NCBI RefSeq assembly: GCF_002234675.1
Contig: NC_019877.2
Coordinates: 3,069,041 to 3,133,040 of the forward strand
Length of the DNA stretch: 64,000 nt
DNA from: Oryzias latipes
Taxonomy: Eukaryota > Chordata > Actinopteri > Beloniformes > Adrianichthyidae
Reading direction: 5' to 3'
Under the pieces are notes generated by a model. That model was given only the letters and a program-made list of their open reading frames with translations, searched no databases and was not told the origin of the DNA. Position numbers and translations under genes: made by a program. Shown here in pieces: positions 1 to 44,203 of this stretch. Numbering within the stretch: the stretch's first letter is position 1; each line of letters starts with the position of its first letter.

Positions 1-736
1 TTGATTGAATGATAGTGATCTACAGCCAATCAGGATGCAGAACACGATGCACCGTAAAAATAAATAAATAAATAAAAGCAGGCAAAGTTGCACTAAAAAA
101 TCCAACAAATGGCAAGATTGTTGTTTTTTTTCACATTTTTATATTAATGTTAGCATATTGGTGACCAAGCCGTCAAATGAACGTTTAGTTTTTTGTTATT
201 TGATGCTGTTTTAGTGAAAATCTGGCATGTTTTTGTCTTTTCTTTCTGCTGTTAACCACTAAAGAAGAATAAGTCCTGATTTGTACAACATGAATTAGCT
301 GTCCCATCACTAACTTTATCGAGACCAAAACTGTGAACGGCCTCTTTACCAAACACAGAAGTCCTTGATTCCCCTCACAGCCATGACCCTACAGTGATGA
401 TGTTTGAGCTTTGGTCCCGCCCCCTCCCTCAGTCAAATTTACTAAACAAATGGCATCTCTTTGTGCGTTTCCTTGAATTCAAAGGCACTACATGGTGTGT
501 TTTGACAACACAAACCTTTATTTGTTGCTCTTTTCCTTTGGTGGCGTGAGTCCGGTCTGTGCCGTTTTAGCGTGAAACCATCCTTTGTTTATGTCAAAGT
601 GAAGAGCAGTGCATGCTGGGAGAACAGGGTGTGTTTGTTTGGCTCTTGTTATGTGCAGCTGGATCTTCTCCAGACTTGATCTGTAATTAAGATTCCCAGT
701 TTCCCGCCGTTCATCACATGTCCGTCTGTGTCTCAG
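1..736 (+). other. ARHGAP17: ARHGAP17 intron (5' part outside window)
   Basis: No coding exon is visible here on either strand. The first exon in the window follows a TCTCAG acceptor ending at 736 and begins in mid-domain, so the N-terminal BAR domain and the start of the RhoGAP domain lie upstream of the window. The stretch is AT-rich and shows no repeat I can name. Confidence 0.7.
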
Positions 737-3700
737 GGACTGTTCAGGATCGCCGCAGGAGCATCCAAGCTGAAGAAGCTGAAGGCGGCGCTGGACTGCT
801 CCACCTCCCAGCTGGAGGAGTTCTACTCTGACCCCCACGCTGTGGCTGGTAATGTCCACACCACAGGTTCAAAGGTCAAATCGGTGCATGAAGTAAAGCT
901 GTTTTGTCCAGGTGCTCTGAAGTCCTACCTGAGGGAGCTGCCAGAACCTCTCATGACCCACCAGCTTTATGACGAGTGGATCCAGGCGTCCAGGTGAAAC
1001 CCTCATTACATTCACTTCAGATTGGGAAAAGTCAAACAAAGAAAATGATCACTTGGTCCCATTCTTTGTGGCTCCAGTGTGTCAGACCCGGACAAACGTC
1101 TGCAGGCGCTTTGGGTTGTTTGTGATAAACTACCAAAGAACAACAGGAATAATTTAAGGTTTGTAGCCCAGATTTATATGGAACCCGTCATAAACCATGT
1201 TAAAAATGTCTGTGATTAGACAGCCCATGCTCTTTGTGTGTCAATAAAGATATCTGGTGAAGTTTTTAGCCAAACTGGCTCAAGATAGCGAGGCAAACAA
1301 AATGACTCCGAGCAACATCGCCATCGTCCTGGGTCCCAATCTGCTGTGGGCCAAGACTGAGGGGTGAGAGGACCTTGAATCATCAGATCGTGGTTTGTAG
1401 TCGTTTCCTTTAAAGACCTCAAATGTTTTTTTTTTTCTACTGTTCTTCCTTCAGGAGTCTGGCAGAGATGGCAGCTGCTACTTCCGTGCACGTGGTGGCC
1501 ATCGTGGAGCCCATCATCCAACATGCAGACTGGTTCTTTCCTGAGGGTCGGCTGTGCTTTACTTCTCATTCTGACCTCGTTTGTCGTCAGCGGTCCTATA
1601 TTTTACGAGGGATTCACCTCAACAACCTGGAAGAACAAAAATCTGTTTTCTAGGCTAAATACGGCGCACTAAGCCAGACAAGAGAGTCAGTCAGTCAGAC
1701 TCTATCAACTACATTCAAAGTGACTAGAACATGTTTGTGACGTGCTACACGCTAGCCTCACTAAAAGTGTTGGCCGGGTCCTGTCCGGTTAATACTTCAC
1801 GGTAATCGGTTCTCGCATCAATCGTACGCTGTCCCGGTTTGGACAGTTTGGCCTGCGACTGTCCACGATAACTGCGACGAACTTCAGTAGCGTTTTTACT
1901 TTTATAAGACTGATGATGCGATCGTCTCCAGCGCTTCTTTTTTCTGTGAGATTCAGTGTTTCATTTATATAAAGCTTATATATAACATCTTATAGATGTT
2001 TACATCTATATAAATAAAAGTTTGTGGTAAAATAATGGTGCAGACAGGAAACAGCAGGTGGTACAATGGGCTTTTTTTCATTTGTTCCTAAACTTTTATA
2101 AATAAGCTTAATTTAAAATGATTTGCCATCTGCTACAAAATTTTATTTATGAAAGCTGAAATATGCAGTGAAAATGTTAAATTTTAGGAACAAAGTCACA
2201 TTGAAATGATGCCTAAATTTGTCTCAAAAACCTGGGATGTGGAAACGGCTATTTTCAAGTTTATTCACTCAAAAGAAGTATAGGTTAAATGAACAAACAT
2301 TATTGTTGCTACGCTACGTTACTGTAGCTAAGCTACGTTAACTTTAGTTCTTTGTGATTTGCTGTTGAAATAGATAAACATCCTACATGCTGGTATGCGT
2401 TCAGATCACCGGTTTGAATCCGGTTTTTATAGGATAACCTTACACTCTTCCAAAACTGACAGGACGCCAAATCTTACTCAGGGAACTGCGCTTTTAGCTT
2501 TTTAAAAGTGCTTCAATAAGGAAGTCGTTGATGTGAACTTAAGCCAGTTAGACCAGTTTGACAGAAAACTTTAACGTTTGCTGAAGGATGAATGATAAAT
2601 TAGTGTTGAAGATACATTTCTTACCTTCAATTGTTATTCGTTTATTTAAATTGTGTTATCTTGTTGCGCTTACGTAAACGAACAACTATTTTGAACAACT
2701 ACATGAACCTGACGATATTTGACTCTTTCTCCTCACAGACGTGGACTTCAACGTCTCTGGCATGTTTGTGATGCCCACACCTGCCTCCAACCACAATAAC
2801 CCCTCGGATTATGACTGTAGCGCTGCTGAGAGGAAGAGGCCCAACAGTATGGTTGGACCGGAGACTGACGCGGCACGCAAAGACAAGTAATACCAAGCGG
2901 GGCGCTTTAGTATTGTCCTCTCAGATTCACCACACTTCCTACTTGCACTAATTTACTTCCCGTGAATTAACTTTTGATTTATGTTAGAAATAACTCCAGT
3001 TTGGTGATTCCTGTCTAACCTGTGGATAAACTTGGTGTTTTTTCTGTCCCACCGTCACCTTTCCTCTGCCGTCCCCGTGCAGCACTGCTAACAAGCACTC
3101 GGACCACACCCTCCGTAGAGGCAGTAACACCTTAAGTAGAAAGCAGCACACTTCACCCGCCTTCCAGCCTCCTTTACCCCCTGTGGAGGCTCAGCCCGGC
3201 GCTGAGCCCCAGCCGCCGGCTCCAGCAGGGGGTTCAGGGCCTGACACTTCCCCGCATAGCTTGACACAGAGTCCGCCGCCGCCGCTACCTCAGCACACAG
3301 AGGAGCTCAGGTAAGAGCTGCTCCGCCGCCACGCGGCTCGCTTCCGACGCGTCTGCATGTCTTTGTGTTTTAGGGGATCGGCTGATGAACTCTGGAACAA
3401 TGAATAGTTTTCTAACCCCCCCTCCACCACCACCACTCACAGCTATGCAGACTAAAGTCAGCCCACAGGAATAGCTCAATAACGGCCCTTGTCATTTTAA
3501 CAATCCCTCTTTAAGCTCCTCCCCTTCCTGTCACTTTTTCTCCTCCTCAAATCGGCAGAAGCTTTGGTCCGACCGGCTCAAACAGCTTTGAGAAGGTCTG
3601 CTTGCTCCAAAGCACTGAAGCGAATTCAGCATTCGGTGGGGGGGGGGCACTAGTCACCAGAGTCACACCCACTTATTGACCATTTCCTGCTTTTGTTTTT

Positions 3701-6520
3701 CTTCTATTTGCTCCAAAGTAACCCAAAGTTACGCGATTCCGCCCCCGGCCCGACCCCCATGCCCCAGAGGAATGGCTGTGGAGGGGGCAGTCAGGCTGCA
3801 GGCCAGCAGGCTGCTGGAGGCTCTGGTTCTGGATCCACGGGCCCGAGCCCCCACATGATGCGCCGAGGTCAGTCCCCCGCCGTATCTGTCCATCCGACAG
3901 AAGCACGCCAAGTCTTTAACTCTGCTGTTTTTGTGCATTTGACCCCCCCATCACACACTTTAACACAAACTTTCAGGTACCAAGAAGCAGGCCCCCGCCC
4001 CTCCCAAACCGACAAACCCACCCCCCAGCCAGCCTGGCAACTCTTCAAACCACGCCTTTTCCTCTGGCTCCTCCCAGTCTACAAGCCCCACCCCGAGACC
4101 CGTGTCCAGCCACTTCCCCACCTCCCCCACCTCCCCCCTGCAGCCGTGTGCCACTCCCAGACGCCAAAGCAATCAAGCTCCAATCCAAGCCCCCAACCAT
4201 CCGCCCCCAGAACCCCCCACCCAGAGCGGCTCCCCGGCCTCGCTCAGCCAGCCCAGCGGGGACCAGCACAGCGCCGAGGCCTCCCCACCAGGCACCCCCA
4301 CCCCCCCAGACACCCCCCCACCTCCCACCACCGGCCAGGACGTCGTAGCTCCTCCCTCCCAGTCCCTTTACCAGTCTGGCTCGCTTCCTCGACCGCGGCC
4401 CGTCCCCAAACCTCGGAACAGACCCAGCATCCCTCCGCCCCCCCAACCCTCCACAGCCAGCAGCGAGACCAACGGGGTCTGTGGCTCCGCCTACAAGACG
4501 ATGGGTGGGTGTCCTCCGTCCGTTAACGCTGGCGTGATGCTTCAGCTCACAGTTTAACAGCTGAGCGCTAATGTGTGTCTAACAGTCTGGCCTTGTGACA
4601 CCTCCACAGGTTAGAGGAGCTCCTGTGAGAGGTTTGTTGATCTTCTGGCTCCTCCCCCTTTCCACAGCTCTTCCTCCTGTCACTCAGTCGTTCCACATCA
4701 GGCCATTTCTGACATTTAATACTCCAAAAGCAGCGATTATACAGAGGCGGAAGCCGTGGTTACCCTCCACTAGGACAGTAGGCAGATTAAGTGGGCGGGG
4801 CATTTCTGTTTCTCAAAATGTCTGGGGGGGGCAAAAAGAATACATTTATTTTTTACTAAATTTTGTTGACCTTTAATCTCAGCAAGAGGCTCCGATTTTG
4901 AATTTTCACCAAAAATAAGTTTTAGCCATGACTATAAATTCATATTTCTCCCGGGGATTTTCATCCATCGCCTCATCGGGATGCTAGCGTGGCGAGTTCA
5001 CAAAAGTGGCTTTCCCCCGTTGCTCACACATTTCTTACCGAAATATTGTGAGAATCTGACTCATGAATCATCGGATCAAGCCGAACGAGATGATAAAACA
5101 CACCATGTGAACATAATAGGAATGTGGGCGTGGTTAACTAAAAACCTCTAAAATGTACTATTGCAGAAAGTTACATCGACCTGTTCGTCACCCAAAAAAA
5201 TAAAAAAAAGGTTGCTATGGAGATAAAACCAAAAGAAAAGCTTTTATTTTGAAAAGCTTGAAACGAGGGGAGCGTTTAGCAGCCGCTCCGCCAGTGAGCG
5301 GGGAGGGGGTGGTGGTTAGCGCCTGGGGGCGTACAAAGCTACTGATTGATTTTTTTTTTTTTTTTTTTCCTGTCATCTTTAACTCTTAGTCGTTTGGATA
5401 ACAAGAGTTTTTGTGACGATCATTTTAGTAAAACCCAATATGTCCTCGTAAACGAGCGATGGGATTGGACAATGAGAGACTGCTAAGGGTTAATTACTTT
5501 TTTTTATTACTTTACCTTCCTTGTTCTCATCTTCCTCACTTACTGATTATCCTCCCACCTACGGACTACTTTCCTTCCCATCTTCCTCGTTCCTTCCTTC
5601 TTTTCTGTCTGCTTTCCTCTGCTCGTCTTTTTCCTTTTCTTCTCGTTTTTTTTGTGTTCTATTTATAATTGCTTTACTTTATGATCCTTTTCAAACAGCT
5701 GGCTCATGTCGGAGCTGCTGAAGTTTTGTGTTGTGACAGAAATGGTGTCGGCCTCTAAAAAAAACTCAAATGAAAGGATTTTCTTCCGTTTAAAACGGCG
5801 TTTTCCTCACTCAAATTGGAGCCGTTCCTTTGTTGCTTTTACCCCAGAAGGTGGTTTTGTTCCATTTATGGAGTATTCAATCCCAGAAATGGTTATTTGA
5901 GTTACAACAATGCAGCAGTTTGGAATCCTTGAAGGTTTGAAGTGGGAACGAAAGCATCGCAGTTGTCCTGGAGATTCCACAACTCTGATGACTTTCCAGC
6001 CTTCACGCTCCGGGAGAACCTGAGCGTGAAGGTTTCCCCTCCTGCTGCTGGTCTCAGAGCATGCAGCATGCGTGTCCGTGTTTAACCCTCATCACTAACT
6101 CGCTCACGCTCCGGGGATTTCCAGCTCTTGTCCTCCCAGCTTTTCCCTCCCCTCTCTGCTGTCGCTGCACGGCTGGGCGCACAGCGCCCCCTGCTGTCGC
6201 CTGGCAGAGCTGTGGAAACTGTGACGGTGTGAGCGTCCGCCGCAGCTCCAGGCTGCACGTGTTTGTGATGACCGTGAGGGCATGCGTCTTTACTTTTGTG
6301 CCTGTGAGCATGGAAAGCGTCTGAATCGGCGCCGTCTCAGCAGCTCCTCTCACTTATGTCCCCCCCCTCTGTTTGCCGTTTAGACCCGACCCTCGGGGGG
6401 CTGAGGCGAGCGTTGGTCCCAGAGCTCGCTGTGGACCAGCAAGCGGTGATGACCTCCTCTTCCTCCTTCCTGCCTCATCCCAGAGACTGCGACCTGGACA
6501 CGGAGAGCACCGTTCTATAA
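737..6520 (+). CDS. ARHGAP17: Rho GTPase-activating protein 17 (RICH1/nadrin), C-terminal part
   Basis: This is the 3' part of a BAR-RhoGAP protein that stimulates GTP hydrolysis by Cdc42/Rac1 and acts at epithelial junctions and in neurons. Ten exons are seen: 737-848, 912-993, 1078-1158, 1250-1363, 1455-1546, 2739-2886, 3083-3310, 3719-3867, 3977-4504 and 6384-6520. All have GT-AG borders, and the joined frame of 556 codons plus stop closes exactly. The first five exons encode the RhoGAP domain from GLFRIAAGASKLKKLKAAL through KMTPSNIAIVLGPNLLW to IEPII-like EPIIQHADWFFPE. The catalytic arginine is in the GLFR loop. Then comes a long proline-rich tail with SH3-ligand-like stretches, including LPRPRPVPKPRNRPSIPPPP, which is nearly identical to the mammalian protein. 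The last exon ends DTESTVL, a class I PDZ ligand like the human end DTESTAL. The 5' exons, including the BAR domain, are outside the window. ARHGAP44 and SH3BP1 are related, but the tail matches ARHGAP17. Confidence 0.95.
4865..5250 (-). repeat. Dispersed repeat family R1, copy in ARHGAP17 last intron
   Basis: This diverged copy shares landmarks with the other R1 copies: a 'ggcgagttcacaaaagtggc' block near 4990, a block with 'aggaatgtgggcgtggtta' near 5119, and 'ggttgctatggagataaaac' near 5210. It lies in the intron 4505-6383. It is reversed relative to the copy at 9990. The rest of that intron holds a poly-T run near 5350 and a T/C-rich stretch at 5500-5660. Confidence 0.7.
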
Positions 6521-7550
6521 GGAGATGGCTCCGCCTCGGCCTCCTCCCTACGTTAAAGACCTCGTCTGCTTCAATCGCTTCACCTTTGACCTCCTCGTCC
6601 AACCTCCCGCTGCGATTTCTGCCGCCGCAGCAGCAAACGGATGAAGGAGAAGTCTGAGCTGATTGCGTCAGGTCTTTGTGATCCCTGAACTATGAAGACG
6701 CTGAGCTGACTGCGGAGACGGCGGCGCCACAGGAAGTGGACGGACGAGCCTCTGAATGTTGATTTCCCCGTAAATGGCCTTAGAATCAAAGTGTGTCTTT
6801 TGGGGGTGGAAGGGTGACGATGACTGCAGGTTTCCAGTCATCTCAGACACTTTTTGTTTGTTTTCTATCACTTTTCTATTTATTTGGTAAAGTAGCAAAC
6901 ACATAATCGATGCAGTCTCTGAATGAATTCATGCCTTATGGGTTCCTCCCAGATCCTTTATTTCCTGTCTGGATGTTGGCAGAAGTGTCTCTGGAAAGTG
7001 TTTGAGTCGTCTCCGTCAGTATTTTGGCCTTCCTTTCCCTCCGTCTATGTTACAGCTGCTGCACGCCGCGGGCTGAGCAGAGTGTAGAACCGGGTCCGTG
7101 TTGCACAGTTGCGAGGTTTCTAATGAAGCGCCTCTCTGGTCTTTCCCACTGAGCCGAGAGCCGCCCCGACCTCTCAGCAGTGACGTGGTGTCAGATTCTG
7201 CCAGGTCAAAAGATGTCCTGTCTATTTTCTATGTGAGCCTCTTTTTTTTTTTTTTTTCCGGCCTCAGTTGGGTTCCAATTGGACCGAGCCGGTGTATGGT
7301 ACCAGCGGAGAAGGTCTGGGACGCATCAGAGATGATGGACGCGTCAGGTTTCCTCTTCCTTCTCCTCTGCGTTTAACTGCCTTATTGCTGCGCGTCTCCA
7401 GACTCTTGAAGACGGACGCCATCGAGCTGGAGATGAAGCTCCTGCCTTTCCAGGCTCGTCTAGTTTCCCCCGGCTGTGGAATAAATTGTGTAATATAAAA
7501 GCGTGGTTATATACTCTTTCCAAAGAAAATAAAGCATAAGAACAAATATT
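6521..7550 (+). other. ARHGAP17: ARHGAP17 3' UTR with poly(A) signal
   Basis: This stretch follows the TAA stop at 6518-6520 and contains no credible coding exon. An AATAAA hexamer at 7528-7533 is the best polyadenylation signal, giving a 3' UTR of about 1 kb. No repeat is evident, apart from a poly-T run near 7243. Confidence 0.65.
7528..7533 (+). promoter_or_regulatory. ARHGAP17: Poly(A) signal AATAAA for ARHGAP17
   Basis: A canonical AATAAA about 1 kb after the ARHGAP17 stop codon. No better hexamer lies between the stop and this site on the plus strand. Confidence 0.55.
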
Positions 7551-7879
7551 TGTCTCCTCGTTTGGCAGTTTTTCCTCAAATCGTTTGAATCCATCATTCC
7601 TTTGGCAAAACCCTCCTCAGTTTTCAGACACGACATGCAAACACATTTTCATTATGATGTAAAAAAGGTGTCAAACACAAAGGATACGCAGGCGTCACCA
7701 CTAGAGCTCAAAACTGATCACACTTGTGGCGACTGATGTCAGAGAACATGACCAGTAAGCCAGCGCTGGTTTGTGAAGCCCTCCAATGGTCAAAAGTGGG
7801 AGGAGTTTGAGGTCAGCAAAGACAAAGATCTGGAACATCTGATGAAGTCAGAGCTACTGTGATCGGCCACCGTCTCGTA

Positions 7880-8012
7880 AACTTTCTACCTTCCTCGAAG
7901 GCCCAAAGCGCTGTATACAATCACACGCTGGTGGCGCCATCATTCCAAGGCTGGGCAGGAATCGAACCTGCAACCTTCTGATCAGGCCGCTGCACCACGG
8001 CATGAGGGAGGC
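7880..8012 (-). repeat. Decayed tRNA-derived SINE-like repeat
   Basis: The minus strand has a pol III B-box-like GGTTCGATTCC next to a tRNA-like segment. The flanking 'caaagcgctgtatacaatcacac' type sequence is, from general knowledge, a common component of teleost interspersed repeats. It lies between the tail-to-tail genes ARHGAP17 and GRID2IP. Confidence 0.45.
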
Positions 8013-8501
8013 TGGACGTCCGTAGATTCACTGTGTCCACCATAATCCGAAGAGCCTCTTCTTTACATTCTGTTCATACCAAAGCCCCAAATTTAAAGCA
8101 GCTTCATTGAATTTTACGTCTGTTATAGACCACGGAAGGTCATGTTACTTATGAACTGGATGTAGCTGATCGATGCTGATCGTTTGTTCGTGTCCACACG
8201 TGTGCATTTAGGTCTGTTACCAGATGGAACAAACAGCACCTGCAAAAATCTTTGAGAAATTATCTCCAAAAGTGCAATTAAATTCAACCTTTTTTATTGT
8301 TTTTTTTGCAAGTTAAGATCAAACTTGAACAAGAGGCACCGTCTACCATCGAGTTCAAGAGTAAAATGCTCAGAGAAATGCAGAAAACGGCAAAGAGCGT
8401 CATAACAGATCCATTAAAGTCCAAAATAATATAAGTATGAAGGTAGTTACCAAGCAACAAGTTAGGACAAAAAAAACTGTCTGAAATCATCACGAGGCTT
8501 C

Positions 8502-8693
8502 ATGGATCAGAAGAGAACACATTGTTTTTTGCAGAAACTCCTACAAGCTGTCAAGCATGGGGGTGGAGGTGCTACCATGTGGGCCTGCTGTGAACTTTTG
8601 AAAAAAGAGGAACTTTTTTCTGAGTTAAGGGGAAAAACAGGAATGTTTTTGTCCCGTCCAGACCTGAATCTGAAAATTAAACAAATATTTTGA
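8502..8693 (+). mobile_element. Relic of Tc1/mariner transposase core
   Basis: A short frame reads AVKHGGGGATMWACCE, resembling the conserved HGGGSVMVWGC block of Tc1-like transposases. Only this block is recognisable. No terminal repeats or flanking DDE parts are seen, so it is a dead fragment. Similar scraps occur near 40300 and 42010. Confidence 0.4.
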
Positions 8694-8699
8694 AAAGAT

Positions 8700-9989
8700 A
8701 TTTAAAAAAAAACTAAGTGAGCTGCAGCAACGTTGTGAGAAAATTTTAATCAAAAAATGTTTATATAATGCATTTTTCCCCCCACTGGAAATTAAAACAT
8801 AAAATAAAAGACTCGTTGATGAAAAACATTTTCTTTATTTGAAAGTCTAGAGAGCACAAGACATGAGCATACATAGAAAACTACGACAAAAAAATCAAAA
8901 GGATTTTCTCTTCAAAGCTTTAAAAGGGTGGAAACGGAGACGCTACCGGCTGCACATCTCAACACTTGAACCGCACCGTCATGCTTTGGACTGGGACAAG
9001 AAAACACCGCCACGACACCTACAGCAGCCGCCGCGCTTGCACGGTGACGAGAAGGCCTCGTCAGCTGAAGCTGTGAGATGAGCAGGAAAAAAAAAAAAAG
9101 ACAAATAAATAAAGTGGGACGCCAGCGTACAAATGCACATGATGAACGGTGCATAGAAAAGACTAAATTTACACCTTAAACAGTAGATCATTGTCATGGA
9201 TACAACACAAGTCCATAGCACTGTAGATGAGTCATGATGTCACCATGACAACCACTGAAGCAGAATGCAATACCTGACAGCAGGATGGTTTTTTGTTTTT
9301 TTCTCTCTCCCACGTGTAGTTCATGGGCAGCTGGGAGTTTTCATCTGTCTTTTGTCTCTTTGTTCTGTCAGAAATGAGGACATCCATTGTTGTTGACGCT
9401 CGCCGGTCCGCCCACACGACTTGAAACGGTGCTGACGCCGCAGCCACAGGTGACCTTTTGTCGAAATGTTCAATCAAAGACAAAGCAGCCGGGATCTGAG
9501 GGCGATTTTTACTGGATTAATAATCTACATTTGAACCCATCCGGTTTAAATCTTCTGGGTTTTTTTTTTTTAGGATTTATGACTCAAGTTCAGCATCTAC
9601 TTACTAATATTTCTTAATTTTTTTTTATTAATTTGAAAGGAAAAAGTTTTTTTTGAATAATAGTCTGAAGGGACCACTCTGTAGCAACCACAGAACGTTT
9701 TTCATATCTGATAATCAGGATTAGCTAGTTTTGTGCTCCTATCTTTGAATAATTTGTCAATTTTTTCCTTAGCAACCAACATTTATTCTTTTTACAAATG
9801 ACATAATAATATGAAATTATATATTTTTAACATGCTTGAAAAGTTTATTTTAAAACCATATTGCCATTTTAATTACCTTTTATGTTTATTTATGGGCTTT
9901 ATCTCCAGAATTATTATTATTTAATCTTTTTCATGTCTTGATGAAAAGAAAAGTAAAGTCACTCTCTTTTTCTGCCTCAATTCCCCCGG
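8700..9989. other. Intergenic stretch between ARHGAP17 and GRID2IP
   Basis: Mostly AT-rich sequence. A small CpG-rich patch at 8912-9070 is preceded, on the minus strand, by a good polypyrimidine/acceptor-like sequence and followed by AATAAA (minus, 8834-8839). I could not link it to any gene (see rejected items and findings). Confidence 0.4.
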
Positions 9990-10725
9990 TTAGATTTGCA
10001 TGTGACCAATTGTTCAAAAAAACAACATATTTTTCAAAAAGGTGGGTTTTCTGTTGGTTTTATCTCCATAGCAACCATTATATTTTTTGGTCGCCTTGGG
10101 GTGACGATCACGTTTATGTCATTTCTAGAAGAATCGGCTAAAGTACATTTTTGGATTTCCTTAGCAACGGAGTTTTTTGTTGTTGTTGACTGCCCTCACA
10201 TTCCTTATATGTTGATATTGTTTGTCCTATTGTTTCGTTCAGCCAACGACTTTCACTTGATTCTGGTAAAAAAAAAAAAAAAAGGCAAGCAACAGGTAAA
10301 CGCCATTGTTGTGAGCTCGCCAAGCTAACGCTGATCAAAACTGTGAAACAAACATTTTTCCCAGAGGAGCTTCTCAAAAATCCTCGGGGAGTTGTGAGGT
10401 GATAGATCGAAATCGCACGGAGGAGTTTCAATTTATAGCAGTTTTGTTTTTAAATTAAATTCAAGATGGCGGCGTCTTCCCGGAGTTAAAGGTTAGAGAA
10501 ACTTTGGTTGTGGTTGTGGACCTAAACAGGTGGCATTTAGTCAAGATCGCTTCTTGCGAAGATTTAAAAATTATTCAAATAGATTTTTTTATAACACCCA
10601 AGAAGAAATTTTGGCACCAGCTGTTTTACTTCACTTTTTTTTTTGATGGTTTCTCCCGCTGTGATGTCATCATTTTTGACGGGTACCAGGTACGTGCACG
10701 TTTGGTTGAGTTCTTAAGGATGTGG
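9990..10725 (+). repeat. Dispersed repeat family R1, near-full copy
   Basis: This copy has the R1 landmarks in order: 'ttttatctccatagcaacca' (near 10060), 'ggatttccttagcaacgga' (near 10155), 'agcaacaggtaaacgcca' (near 10289), 'caagatggcggcgtcttcc' (near 10463), 'ctttggttgtggttgtggac' (near 10503) and 'gtgatgtcatcatttttgac' (near 10661). No TIR or coding potential was found. It lies 3' of GRID2IP. Confidence 0.75.
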
Positions 10726-11401
10726 GAGGGGAGACATTCTGGCTCAAGGGTGCAGAAAGAAAGAAAGAAGAATTGTCTTTTCCGTCCCGGACGGCAGCCG
10801 GACACAATATTTGTTTTTTTCATCCAATTTTGCGGCTTTGTGTTTAAAATCACAGCTTGTCCTCAGAAGGGTCACGTTTCTTTTTTCAAACTGGCGATCG
10901 TGTTCGTAAGCAGAGTCGAACCAGAAGTGGGTGTGAAGTGATTCTCATCCCTCACATCCTCATCGGTCCTCCTTAAATAACAAAACTCAGAAAACCTGCT
11001 CTGTGGGAGGCAGTGAATGCATCATTTAGCTGCTTGTGAATTCCAAGTCCTCCTCTCCTTTTTTTACAGCTCTTTCATAGGATCTGATAGAAAATATAAA
11101 CTTTATAGTTGTATAATAAACATCTTAAATCCCCCCTTTGCTGCAGGGACAGGGAGTCTTGCATGTTAAACTGACGTGCGTTCCAAAAGGATGCAGAGAT
11201 TGTATAAAGACGTGGCATCTCTGCTCTTTGCAGCACCTGCAGCCGCAGCTCTGCTGCCCTCGTCTGCTGCGGTGTGAAGCTGCGAGTTTCTGTTTGGGTG
11301 ACAGCGTCTCTGTTCCTGTTGCTTTCCGAGTCTCTGGGTGTGATCTTGGCACTTTGGTTGTGGAGAGCAGAGGGAACTTTCTTTCTCTGCTCTTCTGTTT
11401 C
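10726..11401 (-). other. GRID2IP: GRID2IP 3' flank / 3' UTR
   Basis: This lies immediately downstream of the GRID2IP stop codon in the sense of transcription and presumably holds the start of its 3' UTR. No exon, RNA gene or clear minus-strand AATAAA close to the stop was identified, so the transcript end is undetermined. Confidence 0.4.
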
Positions 11402-43559
<32,158 letters not shown>

Positions 43560-44121
43560 GCTGAGAACTAAAAGAATAGAGTAAAAAGAAACTCGTTCAA
43601 CTTCACTTGTCACGGCAAGTCTTTAAAATAGACATTCATACCCAATTCAGCCCATCTTAAGTCAAGCCCCATTGCATTCAACGAAAAATGCAGTTTTTTT
43701 CAAAATAAAAGCTCGAAAAGATGCAGCTCTTCGCCGTCTCTCCTGCAATCTCCTGAGTGTGAAGTTGTAGCACTCTGTAACCCTCCACCCCGCACTGTGA
43801 CACACCCAGCGGTCCCTGACCTGGTTCACAAACTCCACCTCAGCCAATCAAGCAAGAGCTTCACACAGATTGTGACCTTAATTAGTTTGAAAGAAAAAAG
43901 TTCCTCCTTTCTTTTGACACATCTTTCAAGCTGAGCAGGAATACAGAAACATATAGCTGACTTTGGAAGCACAAAACACTAAACAAGTAAAGAATGAATA
44001 GGACAGAAAAATAAAATAAATATGATTATGCTGTGACCCCCCCTCCCCGGTGTGGCCCGGCGGCGCATGATGTGCTCCACATCCATCCCAGGAGGAGAAC
44101 TGAAGCCGATCAAACACTTAC

Positions 44122-44203
44122 AGAAATCCTTCGGACACCGAGCCCCCCTTTTGCTCTGCCGAAAAGAGTATCTGCCCTTTTTGTTCTGCAAAAACTTCTT
44201 CAT
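44122..44203 (-). CDS. GRID2IP: Candidate upstream N-terminal exon of GRID2IP
   Basis: On the minus strand an ATG at 44203 opens a basic 27-codon frame (MKKFLQNKKGRYSFRQSK...). It ends at a strong GTAAGT donor after 44122 in phase 1. The acceptor TTTTAG ends at 43568, and splicing to TTCTCAGC leads in frame into the conserved MPTSNQGW start, adding 30 residues. This could be a real alternative N-terminus or a non-coding 5' exon that is open by chance: phase agreement alone has a one-in-three chance, and I know no homologue of this peptide. Confidence 0.4.

Noticed and set aside
3693-4526. Single 277-codon plus-strand frame in the ARHGAP17 tail
   Set aside because: It runs through the intron 3868-3976 and continues in the wrong frame. 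The spliced frame gives the proline-rich sequence shared with mammals.
8912-9070. Terminal coding exon of GRID2IP on the minus strand
   Set aside because: It is in phase and has a good acceptor, but the exon at 11473-11402 gives RALCETQ...SPLAW followed by a stop, matching the known delphilin C-terminus. The patch is kept only as an open observation.
9232-9483. Minus-strand frame beginning MDVLISDRTKRQKTDENS as a possible exon
   Set aside because: No convincing acceptor, no recognised family, and it cannot be joined in frame to the GRID2IP C-terminus. Not supported.
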